Positions 25,549 to 33,329 are shown, counted from the first letter of the stretch. The stretch is DNA of 64,000 nt from JACDAN01 sp963827705 (GCA_963827705.1 CAWHBN010000020.1:62001-126000); one strand, 5' to 3'. Program-made: numbers and translations. Notes: a model not told the origin generated them from the sequence alone.

Positions 25549-25899
25549 TTGGCACGTTCACGGGGTCCTCTCGGCGGCAGAGTCGAGTGGTGCCACGATT
25601 CGCTGCGCGCATGTCGCCACGCGCTCCTCGAGGCGCTCGTCAAGGCCGACGGTCCGTCGGTTCCGATCGCCGAGACGTGCCGGCGCGTTGGACGCGAGGC
25701 CGACCGAATCGGCGTCGCCAGGCCGAGCTATGAGCGCGTTCGCCTACTCGTCCACGAGTCGCGACGCATCCGCCGCGGTCCGAGCACTGCCAGCGTCCTC
25801 GTGGACGTCGCCTTCCGCGTAAGGCCGCCGGAGGCCGTTCTCGACCACATCTCCGGGATCGGCGTCCCGGAGCTCGGGCCGCGCGCTCGAGGCAAGTAA
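25549..25899 (+). CDS. Small HTH-like protein bracketed by palindromes
   Basis: No family is recognised. The 116-aa frame has TTG 25549 after GGGAGG (25531-25536); an earlier TTG at 25522 lies inside the first palindrome. It looks helical and basic: SVPIAETCRRVGREADRIG and RPSYERVRLLVHESRRIRR suggest a helix-turn-helix. It has normal composition for a real high-GC gene and no convincing shadow explanation. Its stop TAA (25897-25899) lies inside the second palindrome. It could be a DNA-binding protein acting on these palindromes; this is inference. Confidence 0.55.
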   Translation: MARSRGPLGGRVEWCHDSLRACRHALLEALVKADGPSVPIAETCRRVGREADRIGVARPSYERVRLLVHESRRIRRGPSTASVLVDVAFRVRPPEAVLDHISGIGVPELGPRARGK

Positions 25900-25915
25900 C
25901 AACTTGTTACTTGCC
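25891..25915. repeat. Palindromic repeat, site 2, supplies stop codons on both strands
   Basis: This is a perfect 12+1+12 palindrome (GGCAAGTAACAA-c-TTGTTACTTGCC). TAA on the plus strand (25897-25899) ends the HTH-like gene, and TAA on the minus strand (25907-25909) ends the convergent MDR gene. It shares 21 bases with site 1 in the same orientation. A bidirectional terminator or REP-like element is possible. Confidence 0.75.
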
Positions 25916-26932
25916 GGGTTCGCGGTCGGCCACCTTGACGAGGGCCTTGCCGCGGTTCTCGCCCCGCAGCATGCCCATGAAGGCTGCCGGGGCGTTCTCC
26001 AGCCCGTCCGTCACGTCCTCGCGCCAGGTGATCTTGCCCTCGGCAACCCAGCGCGCCAGCCGCGGTGCCGCCTCGTCGAAGCGATGCGCGTAGTCGTTGA
26101 TCAGGAAGCCTTGCATCCTCGCGCGGTAGACGATCAGCGCCGCGGGATGGAAAGTCGGTTCCGGGCGCTCGAGGTTGTACTGGGAGATCTGTCCGCAGAT
26201 GACGATCCTCGCGCCGATGTTGAGGCGGCGGTGGACGCCCTCCGACACGCCGCCGCCGACGTTGTCGAAGTAGATGTCGACGCCGTCGGGGCAGGCCGCC
26301 TTGAATGCCTCTCGGAAGTTCTCGTCCTTGTAGTCGATCGCCTCGTCGTAGCCGTAGAGGCGACAGTCCGTGCACTTGTCGGGGCCGCCCGCGATCCCGA
26401 CCGTGCGGCAGCCGGCGAGCTTCGCGATCTGCCCGACGACCTGCCCGACGGCGCCCGCGGCACCGGACACGACGACGGTATCGCCGGGCTTCGGCTTCCC
26501 GACGTCGAGTAGCCCGAAGTACGCGGTCATCCCGGTCGCGCCGACGGCGTGCAGCGCGAGCGTGGGCGGGTCGAGGAACTCGGGAACCCTTCGAACCGAG
26601 CCGGCTCGGACTACCGCGTACTCCTGCCAGCCGAGCTGTCCGACGACCAGGTCGCCGATCGAGAACCGTCCGTCCTGGCTCTCGACGACCTCCGCCAGCG
26701 ACTGGGACGTGATCACGTCGCCGAGCTCGAGCTTCTTCGCGTACGAGCGCGCCTCGCTCATTCGGCCGCGCTGGTAGGGATCGACGGAGACCCAGAGCAC
26801 GCGCACGAGGACCTCGCCGGGCGCGGGATCTCCAACCTCCACCTCGTCGAGGACGAAGTCCGCATCCTTGGGAAAGCCCTGCGGCCGCGCGGCGAGCGTT
26901 ACGCGCCGGTTCGTCTTCACGAGAACCGCCAT
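25907..26932 (-). CDS. NADP-dependent oxidoreductase of the PGR/CurA (MDR) family
   Basis: The 341-aa zinc-free medium-chain reductase belongs to the prostaglandin reductase / leukotriene B4 dehydrogenase / CurA group, which reduces the double bond of enones. The ATG at 26932 is chosen because the upstream frame only shadows the dehydrogenase gene. Typical motifs are VSVDPYQRGRMSE near 48-60, VVVSGAAGAVGQVVGQIAKL near 148-167, and YFDNVGGG near 218. Its stop lies in palindrome site 2, and its start overlaps the dehydrogenase gene by 16 bases. Confidence 0.87.
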   Translation of the reverse strand: MAVLVKTNRRVTLAARPQGFPKDADFVLDEVEVGDPAPGEVLVRVLWVSVDPYQRGRMSEARSYAKKLELGDVITSQSLAEVVESQDGRFSIGDLVVGQLGWQEYAVVRAGSVRRVPEFLDPPTLALHAVGATGMTAYFGLLDVGKPKPGDTVVVSGAAGAVGQVVGQIAKLAGCRTVGIAGGPDKCTDCRLYGYDEAIDYKDENFREAFKAACPDGVDIYFDNVGGGVSEGVHRRLNIGARIVICGQISQYNLERPEPTFHPAALIVYRARMQGFLINDYAHRFDEAAPRLARWVAEGKITWREDVTDGLENAPAAFMGMLRGENRGKALVKVADREPGK

Positions 26933-28113
26933 GTGCCTCCTTTCTCGAACTCCTTCAGGATTCGCCGGCTCACGACCATGCGATGGACCTCGTCCGGCCC
27001 GTCGTAGATCCGGGCAGCGCGCGCCGAGGCATACATCTCCGCCAGCGGGGTCTCGTCGGTGAGCCCTCGTGCGCCGTGCACCTGGATCGCGCGATCGATC
27101 ACGTCGTGCAGTGCCTGGGCGGCATAGAACTTGATCACCGAGACCTCGACCCGAGCCTCGTCGCCCTCGTCGATCTTCCGCGCCGCGTCCAGCGTCATCA
27201 GCCGGCAGGCATGGATCGCCGCTGCCGAGTCCGCGATCCAGTTCTGGACGGTCTGCTTGTCGGCGAGGCGCGAGCCGAACGCCTCGCGCTCCAGCGAGTA
27301 CGAGCACATCAGCTCAAACGCGCGCTGCATCTGTCCGAGCCAGCGCATCACGTGGTGGATCCGGCCCGGCCCCAGCCGCTTCTGCGCGATCCGGAACCCG
27401 TCGCCCGGCTCGCCGAGGGTGTTCGCGACCGGCACGCGGGCCTCGCGGTACCAGACCTCGCAGTGCGTCGACCAGCCGCTGCCGGCATGGCCCATCACGG
27501 GGATCGGCCGGACGACCTCGACCCCAGGGGTGTCCGCCGGAACGAGGATCTGCGACGCGCGCCGGTGCGGCTTCGCGTCCGAGTCGGTCACCGCCATGAC
27601 GATCCCGAACGCCGCGCCGTCGGCGCCGGACGAGAACCACTTGTGCCCGTCGATCACCCACTCGTCGCCGTCGCGCCGCGCTGTCGTCCGGAGGGTCGTC
27701 GGGTCCGATCCGGGCACCTCCGGCTCGGTCATCGAGAAGAACGAGCGGATCTCGCCCGCGACGAGCGGTCGCAGCCAGCGCTCCTTCTGCTCCTCGGTCC
27801 CGAACAGATGCAGGATCTCGGCGTTGCCGGCGTCGGGCGCCTGGCAGCCGAACACGAGCTGCGCGTACGTCGACCTTCCGATCTCCTCGTTCAGATGCGC
27901 GTACGCGAGAAAGCCCAGGCCCGTGCCGCCCGCTTCGGGCGGGACGTGTGGGGCCCAGAGCCCCTCCCCCTTCGCCTTCGCCCGAAGCGACTGGATCAGG
28001 TCGACGTCGTCGGAGTGGAGCTCGCGCTCGTTCGGGTACACGTGCCGCTCCATGAACGCGCGATAGCGCTCGCGCAACTCCTGGATCTCTTCGGTCGGAG
28101 CGAGTTCCGTCAC
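26917..28113 (-). CDS. Acyl-CoA dehydrogenase, ACAD10/11-like (LvaC candidate)
   Basis: This is a 398-aa dehydrogenase. Motifs are FFSMTEPEVPGSDPTTLR near residues 121-138, IDGHKWFSSGADGA near 147-160, HVMRWLGQMQRAFELM near 235-250, and the C-terminal catalytic segment IYDGPDEVHRMVVSRRIL near 372-389. This DGPDEVH form is typical of ACAD11-type enzymes, which in animals are fused to an APH-type kinase domain. A separate APH gene lies at 29903. GTG start at 28113 (28119 is also possible). In-frame sequence beyond it is shadow of the LLM gene. Confidence 0.88.
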   Translation of the reverse strand: MTELAPTEEIQELRERYRAFMERHVYPNERELHSDDVDLIQSLRAKAKGEGLWAPHVPPEAGGTGLGFLAYAHLNEEIGRSTYAQLVFGCQAPDAGNAEILHLFGTEEQKERWLRPLVAGEIRSFFSMTEPEVPGSDPTTLRTTARRDGDEWVIDGHKWFSSGADGAAFGIVMAVTDSDAKPHRRASQILVPADTPGVEVVRPIPVMGHAGSGWSTHCEVWYREARVPVANTLGEPGDGFRIAQKRLGPGRIHHVMRWLGQMQRAFELMCSYSLEREAFGSRLADKQTVQNWIADSAAAIHACRLMTLDAARKIDEGDEARVEVSVIKFYAAQALHDVIDRAIQVHGARGLTDETPLAEMYASARAARIYDGPDEVHRMVVSRRILKEFEKGGTWRFS

Positions 28114-28137
28114 CGCCACCGGGTTAGCATCGCACGC

Positions 28138-29145
28138 GTGCGGCTCGGCTTCTACATGGGGTACGCGCCGCCCGGGACGAACCCGACGGAGCTGGTGGCG
28201 CTCGCGCAGGAGGCCGAGACGCTCGGCTACGACTCTGCCTGGGCGGCCGAAGCGTGGGGAACGGATGCGGTAACCGTCCTCTCCTGGCTCGCCGCGACCA
28301 CGACGACGCTCAAGGTCGGCTCGGCGATCTTCCAGATCCCGGCGCGAACGCCGACGAACACGGCGATGACCGCAGCGACGCTCGACCTCATGTCGGGCGG
28401 CCGCTTCCTCCTCGGGCTGGGCCTCTCGGGGCCGCAGGTCGTCGAGGGCTGGCACGGCGAGCCCTGGGGGAAGCCGATCACGAAGATGCGCGAGTACGTG
28501 GAGATCGTCCGGGCCGTGCTGCGCCGGGAGACCATCGAGCACCAGGGCGCTCATTACCAGGTGCCCTACACCGGCCCGAACGCGACTGGGCTCGGCAAGC
28601 CGCTCAAGCTGATGGCCCGTCCGTTGCGGCCTGACGTTCCGATCTACCTCGCGGTCTTCAAGCCCCGGTCGGTCGAGCTCGCCGCCGAGATCGCCGACGG
28701 CTGGCTGCCGATCTTCTTCTCGCCAGAGCGCGCTCGTCAGACCTTCCCCGCGCCCTTCGGCCGCGAAGACGGGTTCGACATCGCGCCCGCGGTTCCGGCG
28801 GTGGCAATGGACGACGTCGAGCTCGCACGGGATGTGCTCCGGCCCTACTACGCCCTCTACGTCGGCGGCATGGGCGCCCGCGGCGCGAACTTCTACAACG
28901 ACCTCGTCGCGAGCTACGGGTTCGAGGCCGAGGCGAAGCAGATCCAGGACCTCTTCCTCGACGGCAAGCAGCGAGACGCGGCCGCCGCCGTGCCCGATGC
29001 GCTGATCGACGAGCTCGCGCTCGTCGGACCACCCGATCGGATCCGGGACCGGCTGGCCGCCTGGAAGGATTCGGGTGCGACCACGCTCCTGATCTCGACC
29101 CGCGACTCGGCGACGCTCCGCGTCGTCTCGGAGGCTCTCTCATGA
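28138..29145 (+). CDS. LLM-class F420-dependent oxidoreductase
   Basis: This is a 335-aa luciferase-like TIM-barrel protein. It contains AWAAEAWGTDAVTVLSWL, IFQIPARTPTNTAMTAATLD near 65-84, GRFLLGLGLSGPQVVEGWHG, and DGWLPIFFSPE. F420H2 or FMN use is inferred from the family. GTG 28138 starts 24 bases from the divergent dehydrogenase; the longer upstream open frame is antisense shadow. Its stop overlaps the next SDR start (ATGA). Confidence 0.87.
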   Translation: MRLGFYMGYAPPGTNPTELVALAQEAETLGYDSAWAAEAWGTDAVTVLSWLAATTTTLKVGSAIFQIPARTPTNTAMTAATLDLMSGGRFLLGLGLSGPQVVEGWHGEPWGKPITKMREYVEIVRAVLRRETIEHQGAHYQVPYTGPNATGLGKPLKLMARPLRPDVPIYLAVFKPRSVELAAEIADGWLPIFFSPERARQTFPAPFGREDGFDIAPAVPAVAMDDVELARDVLRPYYALYVGGMGARGANFYNDLVASYGFEAEAKQIQDLFLDGKQRDAAAAVPDALIDELALVGPPDRIRDRLAAWKDSGATTLLISTRDSATLRVVSEALS

Positions 29146-29906
29146 AGCTGTTCGATCTCACCGGCAAGACGGCGATCGTGACCGGAGGAGGCAAGGGCAT
29201 CGGCCGCCAGATGGCCCAGGGCCTGGCCGAAGCCGGCGCGAACGTCGTCCTCTGCGCACGCCAGGCCGATCGCTGCGAGCAGGCGGCCGCCGAGCTGGCG
29301 GAGCAGTTCGGGGTGAAGGCGCTCGGGCTCGGCTGCGACGTCCGCGACACGGAGCAGGTTCAGGCCGTCGTCGCGCGAACAGTCACCGATTTCGGCGCCG
29401 TTGACGTGCTCGTCAACAACGCCGGCGTCGTGTGGGGCGCGACTCCGGAGGACATGCCGCTCGAGGGGTGGCAGAAGGTCGTCGACGTCAACCTCACCGG
29501 CGTCTTCCTCTTCTCCCAGGCAGCCGGGCGAGTGATGATCGGCGGTGACGGAGGAGCAATCGTGAACATCGCGTCCGTCGCCGGGCTTCACGGCGCGCCG
29601 CCCGAGATCGTGAACACGGTCGTCTACCACGCGACGAAGGGCGGGGTGATCGCGTTCACGCGCGACCTCGCGTGGAAGTGGGCGCCGCATGGCATTCGGG
29701 TGAACGCGATAGCGCCGGGCTGGTTTCCCTCGGACATGGCGAACTTCGTGCTCGAACATGCCGGCGAAGAGCTCGTTCGCCGGGTTCCGCTGCGGCGCTT
29801 CGGCGGGGCCGACGATCTGAAGGGACCGGTCGTCTTCCTCGCCTCGGACGCCTCGGCGTACGTGACCGGCCACACCCTCGTCGTCGACGGAGGCCAATCG
29901 GCTTGA
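29142..29906 (+). CDS. SDR-family oxidoreductase (LvaD candidate)
   Basis: This is a 254-aa classical SDR. Motifs are TGGGKGIGRQMAQGLAEAGA near 14-33, LVNNAGVVWG near 92-101, YHATKGGVIAFTRDLAWKWA near 165-184, and the family C-terminus GHTLVVDGGQ. Coupling to the LLM gene upstream and the kinase gene downstream suggests action on a hydroxyacyl or ketoacyl intermediate. Confidence 0.9.
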   Translation: MKLFDLTGKTAIVTGGGKGIGRQMAQGLAEAGANVVLCARQADRCEQAAAELAEQFGVKALGLGCDVRDTEQVQAVVARTVTDFGAVDVLVNNAGVVWGATPEDMPLEGWQKVVDVNLTGVFLFSQAAGRVMIGGDGGAIVNIASVAGLHGAPPEIVNTVVYHATKGGVIAFTRDLAWKWAPHGIRVNAIAPGWFPSDMANFVLEHAGEELVRRVPLRRFGGADDLKGPVVFLASDASAYVTGHTLVVDGGQSA

Positions 29907-30835
29907 ACGGCCCTGCCCCCTGGGCAGGCGAGCTCGAGGCCCGGCTCGGGCGTCGCGTCGAGGCTATGCATCTCCTGCCGGGCGGTGCGTCCAAGGAGGC
30001 CTGGGCGATCGAGACGGACGAGGGCGGCCTGCTCGTTCGGCGGGCGCTCGGCGGCGTGATTCACGAGGCGACGCTGTCGCTGGAGCACGAGTTCGAGGTG
30101 CTCCAGGCCGCCGAGGAGGCCGGCGTCAGGGTGCCGCACCCTGTCGCCTACCTCGGCGAGCTCGCCGGGCGGGAGGCCTTCGCCATGGAGTTCGTCGAGG
30201 GCGAGACGATCGGCAGGCGGATCGTCCGCAATCCGCCCACCGGCCTCGAGACGCAGCTCGCGGACGAGCTCGCGAAGATCCACGCGATCCCGCCGGAGCG
30301 CCTGCCCTTCCTGCGCGCCTCCGACATCGTCACGCGCTTCGAGCACGAGCTCGACTCGGTCGGCGATCCCCACCCGGCGCTCGAGTACGGGCTCTGGTGG
30401 CTGCGGGAGCACCGGCCAGAGCCGCTCGCCGACGTCGTGGCCCACGGCGACTTCCGGCTCGGCAACGTCGTCGTCTCCGAGCATGGCCTCGTCTGCATCC
30501 TCGACTGGGAGTTCGCCCATCTCTCCGATCCGCGGGAGGACGTCGCGTGGCCGCTCGTCCGGGCATGGCGTTTCGGTGCGGACGACCGGCGGCTGGGCGG
30601 AGTGGGCGAGGTCGGGCCGTACCTCGAGCGATACGAGGAGCTGACGGGCCGCTCGATCTCCGAAGAGGAGCTCTACTGGTGGGAGGTCCTGGGCAACGTC
30701 AAGTGGGGTGTCGGCTGTCTCACGCAGTGCAAGCGTCACCTGACCGGCCTCGACCGCAGCGTCGAGTACGCGGTGCTCGGCAGGATGGCCGCCGAGATGG
30801 AGTACGAGCTCCTCGACCTGATCGAACATGCCTGA
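29903..30835 (+). CDS. APH-type phosphotransferase (LvaA-like hydroxyacyl-CoA kinase candidate)
   Basis: This is a 310-aa aminoglycoside-phosphotransferase-fold kinase. The catalytic loop VVAHGDFRLGNVVV lies near residues 180-193, and the metal site CILDWEFAHLSDP near 199-211. The N-terminal lobe has GGASKEAWAIE near 25-35. Homologues with a neighbouring ACAD11-like dehydrogenase and DUF6285 protein phosphorylate 4-hydroxyacyl-CoA, not antibiotics. TTG 29903 overlaps the SDR stop (TTGA). True antibiotic resistance is unlikely in this context. Confidence 0.83.
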   Translation: MNGPAPWAGELEARLGRRVEAMHLLPGGASKEAWAIETDEGGLLVRRALGGVIHEATLSLEHEFEVLQAAEEAGVRVPHPVAYLGELAGREAFAMEFVEGETIGRRIVRNPPTGLETQLADELAKIHAIPPERLPFLRASDIVTRFEHELDSVGDPHPALEYGLWWLREHRPEPLADVVAHGDFRLGNVVVSEHGLVCILDWEFAHLSDPREDVAWPLVRAWRFGADDRRLGGVGEVGPYLERYEELTGRSISEEELYWWEVLGNVKWGVGCLTQCKRHLTGLDRSVEYAVLGRMAAEMEYELLDLIEHA

Positions 30836-31133
30836 CCGCCCGGCCGCACCCGAGCTGATCGAGGCCGTGTTCGAGTTCCTGTCGGGAGAGCTGCTCCCGA
30901 CAATCGACGACCACCGCCTGAAGTTCCGGACGCTCGTCGCGATGAACGCGCTCGGCATCGCCCGGCGGGAGCTCGAGGCGGGGGAGGAGGGCATGGGCGA
31001 GGACGAGCTTCGCGACCTCGCGCGGCGGATCCGGGCCGGCGACGTCGACGACGGTCTGCACGCTCGCCTGAAGGAGCACGTCGCGGAGAAGCTTCGCGTC
31101 TCCAACCCCGCTTACCTCGAGAAGTACGAATGA
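30828..31133 (+). CDS. DUF6285 protein (LvaB-like partner)
   Basis: This is a 101-aa helical protein containing ELIEAVFEFLSGELLP, LKFRTLVAMNALGIARREL and a C-terminal LRVSNPAYLEKY, the DUF6285 pattern. Such proteins sit beside APH-type kinases and acyl-CoA dehydrogenases and are thought to be subunits or partners of the kinase. ATG 30828 overlaps the kinase stop by eight bases. Confidence 0.82.
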   Translation: MPDRPAAPELIEAVFEFLSGELLPTIDDHRLKFRTLVAMNALGIARRELEAGEEGMGEDELRDLARRIRAGDVDDGLHARLKEHVAEKLRVSNPAYLEKYE

Positions 31134-32491
31134 CGCGGCGCCGGATCTACCTGATGCGCCACGGCAGAGTGGCGTATTTCGACCAGGGTCGTCCGCTCCC
31201 GCCGGACGACGTCCCGCTCACGTCGCAGGGGCGCGAGGAGGTCGGGGCGGCGGCGGCCGTGCTGGACGGGATCGCGTTCGACCGCGTGATCACGAGCGGC
31301 CTGCCTCGGACGGTCGAGACGGCTCGGATCGTCGCTCCCGGCGCCGAGATCGAGTCCTGGCCGGAGCTGCGCGAGATCGAGTCGGGGCGGCTCGCGGACA
31401 TCCCGGAGGACGAGCTCGAGCGCACGTTCGTCGAGGCCTGGAGGGACGTCGTCCCGGAGGAGGCGCGCTTCCTCGGCGGCGAGTCGGTCGGGTCGCTGCT
31501 CGACCGGGTGATCCCGGCCGTCGATCGACTGCTCGCCGACACCGACTGGGACATCCTCCTCGCGGTGCTCCACGGCGGCGTCAACCGCGCGATCCTCTCC
31601 TACGCCCTGACGGGCGGGCGCGCGTTCCTCGGCAACTTCGAGCAGTCGCCGGGCTGCATCAACGTCCTCGACGTCGGTGACGACTGGGTTGTTCGCGCCG
31701 TCAACACCTCGCCGTCCGACGTCGCGCACCGAGTCAACCGGTTGCGGACGATGGAAGAGCTCTGGAGCGAGTTCAAACCGGCGCTGACGCGGCGGGGTAT
31801 CGCAGACGACCTCGCGTTCCGCGCCCGGTGTGAGCGATCACGCCGGGCGCAGGCTCTCGAGGCGCTCCCGGATCGCGCGGCGCGCCTCGTCGAAGACCGT
31901 CGGGTCCCGGAAGAGCTGGAACTGCGAGTTCGCCGACTGCGCAAAGGCGTCGAGTTGGAAGGCGATCGTCCGCGCGCTCGTGTCCGGAGTCAGCTCGCCC
32001 GCGTCCTGCGCCTGGTCGACGGCGTGCTCGAGGTACGAGAGCCAGGAGCGGATCATGGCCTCGATGCGGTCCCGCACCGGGCCCGGTCGGTGGTTGAACT
32101 CCGCCGAGGTCGCCGCGAAGAAGCAGCCGCCGGGGAACACCTGGCGCTCGGAGTAGTCGACCATGTGGTCGCACAAGGCCCAGACACGGGGAAGTCCTTT
32201 GGGCGCCTCCCGGGCGGGATCGATGACCTCCTCGCGAAAGAGCGCTGCGGCGTGGTCGACTGTCGCCAGCTGCAGCTCCTCCTTCGAGCCAAAGTGGGCG
32301 AAGAGACCGCTCTTGCTCAGCTGGGCCGCCTCGGCGAGCCGGCCGATGGACAGCGGCTCGAGTCCCTCCTGGGTAGCCAGCTCCGCCGCGCGCGTCAGGA
32401 TCGAGTGCCTCGTTCGCTCGCCCTTCGTTTTCAGCACGGTCGTCTGATTCTTTGCTGCCGACCATGTGCAAAGTATAGAGGGTTCCCTTGA
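31130..32491 (+). CDS. Histidine phosphatase (phosphoglycerate-mutase family), open frame too long at its 3' end
   Basis: RHG motif LMRHGRVAYF lies at residues 8-17, and the second His is in LLAVLHGGVNRAI near 143-155. The conserved domain ends near residue 217 (TMEELWSEFKP, about 31780). The frame then stays open to 32491 across the whole antisense tetR gene, which is surely spurious. A +2 frame change near 31783 would stop at 31831-31833. The functional protein is probably 220-235 aa. ATGA coupling to DUF6285 upstream. Confidence 0.7.
   Translation: MTRRRIYLMRHGRVAYFDQGRPLPPDDVPLTSQGREEVGAAAAVLDGIAFDRVITSGLPRTVETARIVAPGAEIESWPELREIESGRLADIPEDELERTFVEAWRDVVPEEARFLGGESVGSLLDRVIPAVDRLLADTDWDILLAVLHGGVNRAILSYALTGGRAFLGNFEQSPGCINVLDVGDDWVVRAVNTSPSDVAHRVNRLRTMEELWSEFKPALTRRGIADDLAFRARCERSRRAQALEALPDRAARLVEDRRVPEELELRVRRLRKGVELEGDRPRARVRSQLARVLRLVDGVLEVREPGADHGLDAVPHRARSVVELRRGRREEAAAGEHLALGVVDHVVAQGPDTGKSFGRLPGGIDDLLAKERCGVVDCRQLQLLLRAKVGEETALAQLGRLGEPADGQRLESLLGSQLRRARQDRVPRSLALRFQHGRLILCCRPCAKYRGFP
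31838..32437 (-). CDS. TetR-family regulator
   Basis: This is a 199-aa regulator. The N-terminal HTH contains RLAEAAQLSKSGLFAHFGSK near residues 33-52 and GLEPLSIGRLAEAA. The C-terminal part ends RRAIRERLESLRPA. It faces the VOC gene at 32524 across an 86-base spacer that contains a palindrome set into a promoter. It is similar to TetR members controlling VOC or detoxification genes. Confidence 0.87.
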   Translation of the reverse strand: MLKTKGERTRHSILTRAAELATQEGLEPLSIGRLAEAAQLSKSGLFAHFGSKEELQLATVDHAAALFREEVIDPAREAPKGLPRVWALCDHMVDYSERQVFPGGCFFAATSAEFNHRPGPVRDRIEAMIRSWLSYLEHAVDQAQDAGELTPDTSARTIAFQLDAFAQSANSQFQLFRDPTVFDEARRAIRERLESLRPA

Positions 32492-32516
32492 CAGAATAGT
32501 ACGATCGTTCTATTCT
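32488..32516 (+). promoter_or_regulatory. Promoter with TetR operator filling the spacer
   Basis: TTGACA (32488-32493), a 17-base spacer and TATTCT (32511-32516) fit a sigma-70 promoter for the VOC gene. A near-perfect 24-base palindrome at 32493-32516 (AGAATAGTACGA / TCGTTCTATTCT, one mismatch) occupies the spacer and -10, as expected for TetR repression of the VOC gene and of tetR itself. Confidence 0.7.
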
Positions 32517-32523
32517 CTCGGCC

Positions 32524-32931
32524 ATGGAGCTCGACCACCTCACGGTTTTCGTCCGCAGCTACGCGACGAGCAAGCCGTTCTACGAGGAGACGCTGGCGCC
32601 TCTCGGGCTTGCCCTTCTCCTCGACTGGCCCGACGAGCACCGCGCCTACTTCGGCCGGCCGGGGAAGCCGAGCTCCCTCTGGCTCGTCGAGTCCGAGCTC
32701 GCCGGCAGGTTGGAGATCGCTCTCACGGCCGACGACGTCGGTGTCGTCCACGCGTTCTACGGCACAGCGATCGCCGCAGGAGGGCGGGCCGGTTGGGAGC
32801 CGGGAGTCCGTCCCGAGTACAACCCCGAGTACTACTCGGCGCGGGTTTTCGACTTCGACGGCAACTCGCTGGAGGCGGTCTTTCGCGGCGAGGCGACGCC
32901 CGCCGTCCTGCAGCGCCCCGCCGCCGCGTAA
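32524..32931 (+). CDS. VOC-family protein (glyoxalase-like)
   Basis: This is a 135-aa single-domain VOC protein. It contains LDHLTVFVRSYATSKPFYEETLAPLG (about residues 3-28; quoted only in pieces here: DHLTVFV and FYEETLAPLG), GDELS-like metal positions are not certain, and VFDFDGNSLEAVFRGE near 115-130 holds the C-terminal Glu. It faces a TetR gene and is first in a run with a hotdog thioesterase. The substrate is unknown. Confidence 0.82.
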   Translation: MELDHLTVFVRSYATSKPFYEETLAPLGLALLLDWPDEHRAYFGRPGKPSSLWLVESELAGRLEIALTADDVGVVHAFYGTAIAAGGRAGWEPGVRPEYNPEYYSARVFDFDGNSLEAVFRGEATPAVLQRPAAA

Positions 32932-32942
32932 CCTCATTCCCC

Positions 32943-33329
32943 GTGCAGGAGCTCGGAGAGATGATCCCGTTCGCAGGGCACCTCGGAATCGAGGTGTCGG
33001 CCGCCGAGCCCGAGGAGGTGCGCGGCGGGATGGACTGGGCGCCCGAGAAGTGCACAGCCGCCGGCGTTCTCCACGGTGGGGCGCTGATGGCCTTCGCCGA
33101 CACGCTGGGAGGCGTCTCCGCCTTTCTCAACCTTCCGGACGGCGGAGGGACGACGGCGACCGTCGAGTCGAAGACGAACTTCTTCCGCGCCGTGCGTGAA
33201 GGCCGGCTGGAGGGCGTGACCCGCCCGCTCCACGTCGGCCGGAGCTTCATCGTCGTGCAGACCGACGTCTACGACACGCAGCAGCGACGCGTCGCCCAGG
33301 TCACACAGACGCAAGCTGTGATCGGCTAG
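32943..33329 (+). CDS. PaaI-type hotdog thioesterase
   Basis: This is a 128-aa hotdog protein with AAGVLHGGALMAFADTLGG near residues 39-57, the conserved HGG and Asp pattern of PaaI/YbgC-like thioesterases. GTG 32943 is chosen; the open frame further upstream covers the promoter and VOC gene. Its TAG (33327-33329) overlaps the stop of the convergent esterase (CTAG). Confidence 0.85.
   Translation: MQELGEMIPFAGHLGIEVSAAEPEEVRGGMDWAPEKCTAAGVLHGGALMAFADTLGGVSAFLNLPDGGGTTATVESKTNFFRAVREGRLEGVTRPLHVGRSFIVVQTDVYDTQQRRVAQVTQTQAVIG

Noticed and set aside
25510..25915. Insertion sequence or MITE between the palindromes
   Set aside because: There is no transposase, no outer terminal inverted repeats beyond the palindromes and no target-site duplication; kept only as a repeat-bracketed unit.
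26983..28137. Forward extension of the LLM oxidoreductase frame (720-aa open frame)
   Set aside because: The first 385 codons are antisense to the acyl-CoA dehydrogenase and read as low-complexity; homology begins at GTG 28138.
29903..30835. Aminoglycoside resistance gene
   Set aside because: The APH fold is present, but the neighbours (ACAD11-type dehydrogenase, DUF6285, SDR) fit an acyl-CoA kinase role instead.
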